A stretch of DNA of 42,038 nt from positions 1-42,038 of IMG/VR virus record IMGVR_UViG_3300047181_000017. One strand, given 5' to 3'. This DNA comes from a virus. The notes under the pieces are model-generated. The model searched no databases. It was not told where the DNA came from and saw nothing but the letters and a program-made list of their open reading frames with translations. Below, one piece after another: positions 38,993-42,038 of this stretch (the stretch's first letter is position 1; every line of letters begins with the position of its first letter). Both the position numbers and the translations under genes were made by a program.

Positions 38993-40063
38993 ATGAGCAA
39001 CATTAAAAAAGCAATGAATTTTGATCTCAAAAATAAAGAGGTTAATGAAATTGTGGCACTCGTTGACAGTGTTTACAAAAAAAACGGTTTAAATACTGAA
39101 TTAGAATTACAATTTATACAGTTGAAAATTAACGCAGATCCAAATTTGGTAAGAGCCGCAAAAGCAAATCCAGAAAGCTTGTATAATTCTATTTTGCAGG
39201 CAGCCGAAAGCGGTCTTTCTTTAAATCCACAATGGCAGGAAGCTTATTTGGTTCCTTACAATATGAAAATTGATGGAAAGGATGTGCCAACTATTACAAT
39301 GTCTCCAATGTACAGGGGCAAAAAAAAGCTATTGATTGTTAAGGGAATTGTTAAAGGAATTGAAACAAAGCTCGTATATGAAGGTGAATATTTTGAAGAA
39401 AATATTGTTAACGGTGTGCATCAGATAAGCCATAAGCCAAATTCATTTAACAGGAAAGACCAGAATAAAATAATCGGTGGATATGCTATTGTTACTTTGA
39501 ACAATGACGAAAAACAGTACATCGTAAAAGGCCGGGATTATTTTGATAGGTGCATGAAAGCTTCACAAAATAAAATGGGTGGCAAAACGAGCCCGGCATG
39601 GATGCAGTGGTTTGACCAAATGTGCGAAAAATGCCTGGTTAATGCAGCCGATTCTGTTATCCCAAAAATTGGAATTGATGCCGAAACAACCGAATTATTA
39701 AACGACATTAACACAAATGATATTGATTTTGTTGATGTTACAAACGAAAATATGCCAAAGATTGATGCTAAAAAAGAGAAAATTCCAGATGCAGAATTTG
39801 ATTTACTAATAAAAGGGCTAAAGGAATATGAAATTCCACTATCTGAAGCAAGAAAAAATCCTAAAAAATACTTTCTTTCAAATTCTCAAAAGGATGAAAT
39901 ATTAAAAGCTGGCACAATTGACGATAAAAGACTTGATGAAATTGTTCATTTTGTCGTCAATGCCAAATTTGAATTGAATCATTTTGAATTTTTTCTTGAT
40001 GCTGAACAATTTGAAACGGTTAAAAATGCCGTTATTGATTACGAGATTTCAAATCAAAAATAA
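38993..40063 (+). CDS. RecT family single-strand annealing protein
   Basis: A 356-residue RecT protein. Typical segments are NPESLYNSILQAAESGLSLN (a helix and loop near 60-80), LVPYNMKIDGKDVPTITMSPMYRGKKKL and the MQWFDQMCEKCLVNAADSV part. RecT anneals and invades single strands produced by the RecE-like nuclease just upstream. The C-terminal 100 residues are extra relative to the short members and are lysine-rich. Confidence 0.9.
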   Translation: MSNIKKAMNFDLKNKEVNEIVALVDSVYKKNGLNTELELQFIQLKINADPNLVRAAKANPESLYNSILQAAESGLSLNPQWQEAYLVPYNMKIDGKDVPTITMSPMYRGKKKLLIVKGIVKGIETKLVYEGEYFEENIVNGVHQISHKPNSFNRKDQNKIIGGYAIVTLNNDEKQYIVKGRDYFDRCMKASQNKMGGKTSPAWMQWFDQMCEKCLVNAADSVIPKIGIDAETTELLNDINTNDIDFVDVTNENMPKIDAKKEKIPDAEFDLLIKGLKEYEIPLSEARKNPKKYFLSNSQKDEILKAGTIDDKRLDEIVHFVVNAKFELNHFEFFLDAEQFETVKNAVIDYEISNQK

Positions 40064-40101
40064 TAACTATTAAATTATTGACGTATTCATTCAACAGTAA
40101 C

Positions 40102-40344
40102 ATGAAAAAACCACAATTTAAAACAGAGGGTATCACGCCCTCTGAAATTTACAGCCGAATTTCAAGGGGCATATTGGTTAAGGTCAAAACCTATGCAACC
40201 AGTGAAAGCGTTGAAACGTCCGCAATTTACAACCGAATTGCACGAGGTAAACTTACAGCTATTTGGTTTGAAGGGGTTAGATATGTTTATCCGGCCTCTG
40301 ATATTTCGATTAAAAAGCCAAGGAATCAGAAACGAGCGATTTAA
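40102..40344 (+). CDS. Small HTH (excisionase-like) protein with two repeats
   Basis: An 80-residue protein with two similar helix-turn-helix-like segments: TPSEIYSRISRGILVKVKTYA and SVETSAIYNRIARGKLTAIW. The first carries IYSRISRG, the second IYNRIARG, so the protein seems to arise by internal duplication. Such winged HTH proteins bind DNA as excisionases or regulators. The ATG at 40102 is preferred over a TTG at 40078. Confidence 0.65.
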   Translation: MKKPQFKTEGITPSEIYSRISRGILVKVKTYATSESVETSAIYNRIARGKLTAIWFEGVRYVYPASDISIKKPRNQKRAI

Positions 40345-40400
40345 GGCATTATTATTTTTAAATAGTGTAAATGTACTAAACAACTTAAAAAGTGTCTAAA

Positions 40401-40766
40401 ATGGAAGTATTAAACAATAAAGAAATGAAATTACCTATTGAATTAGAAATACAATTCCAAGGTACAGGACAAATGAGTAATTTTTACTTTAAGCAAATCA
40501 AAAAAAATGATTTTGGGTATATCTACGAATTGAAAAGTGAAGATTCAATTCATTACGAAGTTTTCGAGAAACGTGAACAAAAAGAAATGGATACCGAAAT
40601 AAAAGGAAAAAAAATCCATTATGAAAATAAAATCATGTACCCTGGTAATAATGCTTTTGGCGATTGGGCTTATTCATGTAAAGATTTTGAAAAGGCAAAT
40701 AAATATTTGTCCGAATTTGAACGGATTATTAATATTAGAGAAATTAATAAAATACTTAAAGATTAA
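40401..40766 (+). CDS. Unknown protein
   Basis: A 121-residue protein with beta-rich sequence (IELEIQFQGTGQMSNFYFKQI). No family is recognised. The ATG at 40401 is chosen over an upstream GTG at 40392. Gene order suggests an early function. Confidence 0.55.
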   Translation: MEVLNNKEMKLPIELEIQFQGTGQMSNFYFKQIKKNDFGYIYELKSEDSIHYEVFEKREQKEMDTEIKGKKIHYENKIMYPGNNAFGDWAYSCKDFEKANKYLSEFERIINIREINKILKD

Positions 40767-40769
40767 ACT

Positions 40770-41033
40770 ATGAAACAATGGCCAAACATAATGCCCACAA
40801 TCGATGCCAAAATTAACCTTTGGCAACGGGATTTTGATAGTTACACGAATCAAATCGAACAGATAACTTTAGATGAAAATAAGAAAAATAACCCTGTTTA
40901 TAAGCAGAAATTAGCCAATTTACAGGAAATAAAAGATAGGGTATCTGTTATACTGGATGAATGGAAACTGGCTAAGGAATACTTGCTGAATGTTAGCTCA
41001 AAAGTGTACGAAATTGAAGATTTAAACGATTAG
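40770..41033 (+). CDS. Small helical unknown protein
   Basis: An 87-residue, probably helical protein (FDSYTNQIEQITLDENKKN), starting three bases after the previous stop. No family is recognised. Confidence 0.55.
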   Translation: MKQWPNIMPTIDAKINLWQRDFDSYTNQIEQITLDENKKNNPVYKQKLANLQEIKDRVSVILDEWKLAKEYLLNVSSKVYEIEDLND

Positions 41034-41037
41034 GAAA

Positions 41038-41394
41038 ATGAAAACAACACTTACCATTTTATTACTCACTATTTGCATATATGCAAATTCTCAATTCGGA
41101 ATGAAAAGGGATTATATTGATTCTGTTCTATTCAAAAATAATTATAAAATTGAATTTTCAAGCAATTCATTTACTATGATTCGAGTGGAAAAAAGAATTA
41201 ATATAGCCTATATATATGATGAATTACAGTTATGCGAAGCGGTTTATATTTTCAAAAATGATTCAATTATTTTACAAAAATTCATGATTGAAAATGATTT
41301 TATATTTAACAATGGATGTTTTGAAAATGACTGCCAAACTGCCTATTTTGTTCAAAACTACAAAAAACCTTATATAAAAATTACAAAAAAATGA
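41038..41394 (+). CDS. Secreted or periplasmic unknown protein
   Basis: A 118-residue protein with a signal peptide (MKTTLTILLLTICIYANSQF, a likely cleavage site after Ser-Gln) and two cysteines in GCFENDCQ that may form a disulfide. No family is recognised. A secreted protein in an early region could act in the host envelope, for example in superinfection exclusion, but this is inference. Confidence 0.6.
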   Translation: MKTTLTILLLTICIYANSQFGMKRDYIDSVLFKNNYKIEFSSNSFTMIRVEKRINIAYIYDELQLCEAVYIFKNDSIILQKFMIENDFIFNNGCFENDCQTAYFVQNYKKPYIKITKK

Positions 41395-41540
41395 AACTAT
41401 TTAGAGTATTAATTTATGTATTTACTTTTATCCTATTTTACCAGGTATTAAGGTATAAAATTACTCCGCTTTTGTTCGCATTATTGGCGGTTTGCTTGAT
41501 TTTTGTGACTTTTGATTACTTCGCTAATAAAGTTAAATGA
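41391..41540 (+). CDS. Small two-helix membrane protein
   Basis: A 49-residue protein with two hydrophobic helices (FRVLIYVFTFILFY and PLLFALLAVCLIFVTF). It overlaps the upstream secreted-protein gene and the next gene by ATGA. A membrane role together with the secreted protein is possible. Confidence 0.6.
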   Translation: MKLFRVLIYVFTFILFYQVLRYKITPLLFALLAVCLIFVTFDYFANKVK

Positions 41541-41809
41541 TGAAAATATCTAAAATACCAGAAAAGCATATACCGGACTTAGACGATATTGTGATTATTG
41601 ATAAGACGAATAATAAGCATTATTTTAAACTCAGGTTAAGCGAATTTTTAAAAGAACGTGGCTATATAAAAAAAGAAGAACATGCAAAAGATCTATATGA
41701 TTTTTTCATGTGGTTTCGTAAAAACGGCGAAAAATATATAGAAACTTCCATCAAAAAAATGATTCAAATATATCTTGATGAGACGAACAACGAAAAAACA
41801 GCAAAGTAA
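41537..41809 (+). CDS. Small unknown protein
   Basis: A 90-residue charged protein (IPDLDDIVIIDKTNNKHYFK). No family is recognised. It overlaps the preceding membrane protein gene by ATGA and the next Cys-rich gene by 32 bases. Confidence 0.5.
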   Translation: MMKISKIPEKHIPDLDDIVIIDKTNNKHYFKLRLSEFLKERGYIKKEEHAKDLYDFFMWFRKNGEKYIETSIKKMIQIYLDETNNEKTAK

Positions 41810-41945
41810 ATGCACTTTCAATACAAAAAGCAAAGGATGTATGACTTGTGTTAATTTTATCAAAATACCTGAATATTTTTGCTGTCATTTTCGTGTAAAA
41901 ATTGAAAGTTTAAAAATTAACTGTGATAAATATTTTAGTAAATGA
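41778..41945 (+). CDS. Small cysteine-rich protein, unknown
   Basis: A 55-residue ORF with cysteines at 12, 21, 24, 35, 36 and 49 (GCMTCVNF, FCCHF), possibly a zinc-binding or disulfide-rich mini-protein. It overlaps the previous gene by 32 bases and the next ORF by ATGA (41942-41945), which supports translation. Confidence 0.55.
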   Translation: MRRTTKKQQSKCTFNTKSKGCMTCVNFIKIPEYFCCHFRVKIESLKINCDKYFSK

Positions 41946-42037
41946 AACTATTTGAAAATGAACCTAATCAAATAAAAAACACATGCCGGAATTGTAAGAA
42001 TAATCAAATTAATTTTGTATATTTACACTTTATTTAA
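41942..42037 (+). CDS. Small CxxC peptide at right end
   Basis: A 31-residue ORF that ends one base before the window end. It contains TCRNCKNNQ, a CxxC pair, and starts by ATGA overlap with the previous gene. If the molecule is circular, it precedes the initiator gene at 134. Confidence 0.45.
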   Translation: MKLFENEPNQIKNTCRNCKNNQINFVYLHFI

Positions 42038-42038
42038 T

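Noticed and set aside
1-42038. Direct terminal repeat proving a circular genome
   Set aside because: Only TTATTTAAT (9 bases) is shared by the two ends, which is too short and too AT-rich to be proof.
1-42038. tRNA genes, rRNA genes, insertion sequences, diversity-generating retroelement
   Set aside because: No cloverleaf, rRNA, transposase, reverse transcriptase or template/variable repeat pair was recognised by eye.

Overview
The window looks like a nearly or fully complete genome of a long-tailed (siphovirus-like) phage infecting a member of the Bacteroidota. The evidence for the host is very low GC, A-rich gene starts without Shine-Dalgarno sites, promoters of the Bacteroidota form TTTG-N19-21-TAnnTTTG, BACON domains in a tail protein, and gene families typical of phages of this phylum. 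All supported genes lie on the + strand, mostly with ATGA or TAATG junctions. The first and last bases share only a 9-bp match, so circularity is possible but not shown.

Layout. 134-3122: replication start (DnaD/O-like initiator with iteron-like repeats, primase-helicase, RuvC-like resolvase). 3238-8174: an integron-style cassette array with seven attC-like sites, one trailing half site and seven gene cassettes, and no integron integrase in the window. Its cargo is an ASCH protein, a PP-loop/PAPS-reductase-like protein, a zinc ribbon, an RNA ligase, unknown proteins, an adenine methyltransferase and a DUF3820-like protein. 8218-20008: small genes, terminase, portal, prohead protease, major capsid protein, two glycosyltransferase genes, connectors, tail tube candidate, tail chaperone region. 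20008-29625: tape measure, BACON-bearing tail protein, tail fibre and lectin-like tip. 29628-32035: small zinc-ribbon and membrane proteins, including holin candidates, closed by a terminator.

32081-42037: early and regulatory region. A promoter-structured RNA-KilA-N unit is followed by a C5 methyltransferase, a hammerhead ribozyme between two small genes, a stand-alone DnaA domain IV protein, an SMC/RecF-like ATPase, a lysozyme-like protein with altered active-site residues, RecE-like exonuclease and RecT, then many small unknown genes.

How it works together: RecE/RecT, the SMC-like ATPase, RuvC, the DnaA-like protein and the primase-helicase form the DNA metabolism set. The structural block builds a capsid that may be glycosylated and a tail that probably binds host surface glycans. 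The cassette array is the most unusual part: it appears to be a cluster of attC sites lacking an integrase (CALIN) carried inside a phage genome and filled with phage-type accessory genes. The second main find is a textbook type I hammerhead ribozyme at 34315-34376.
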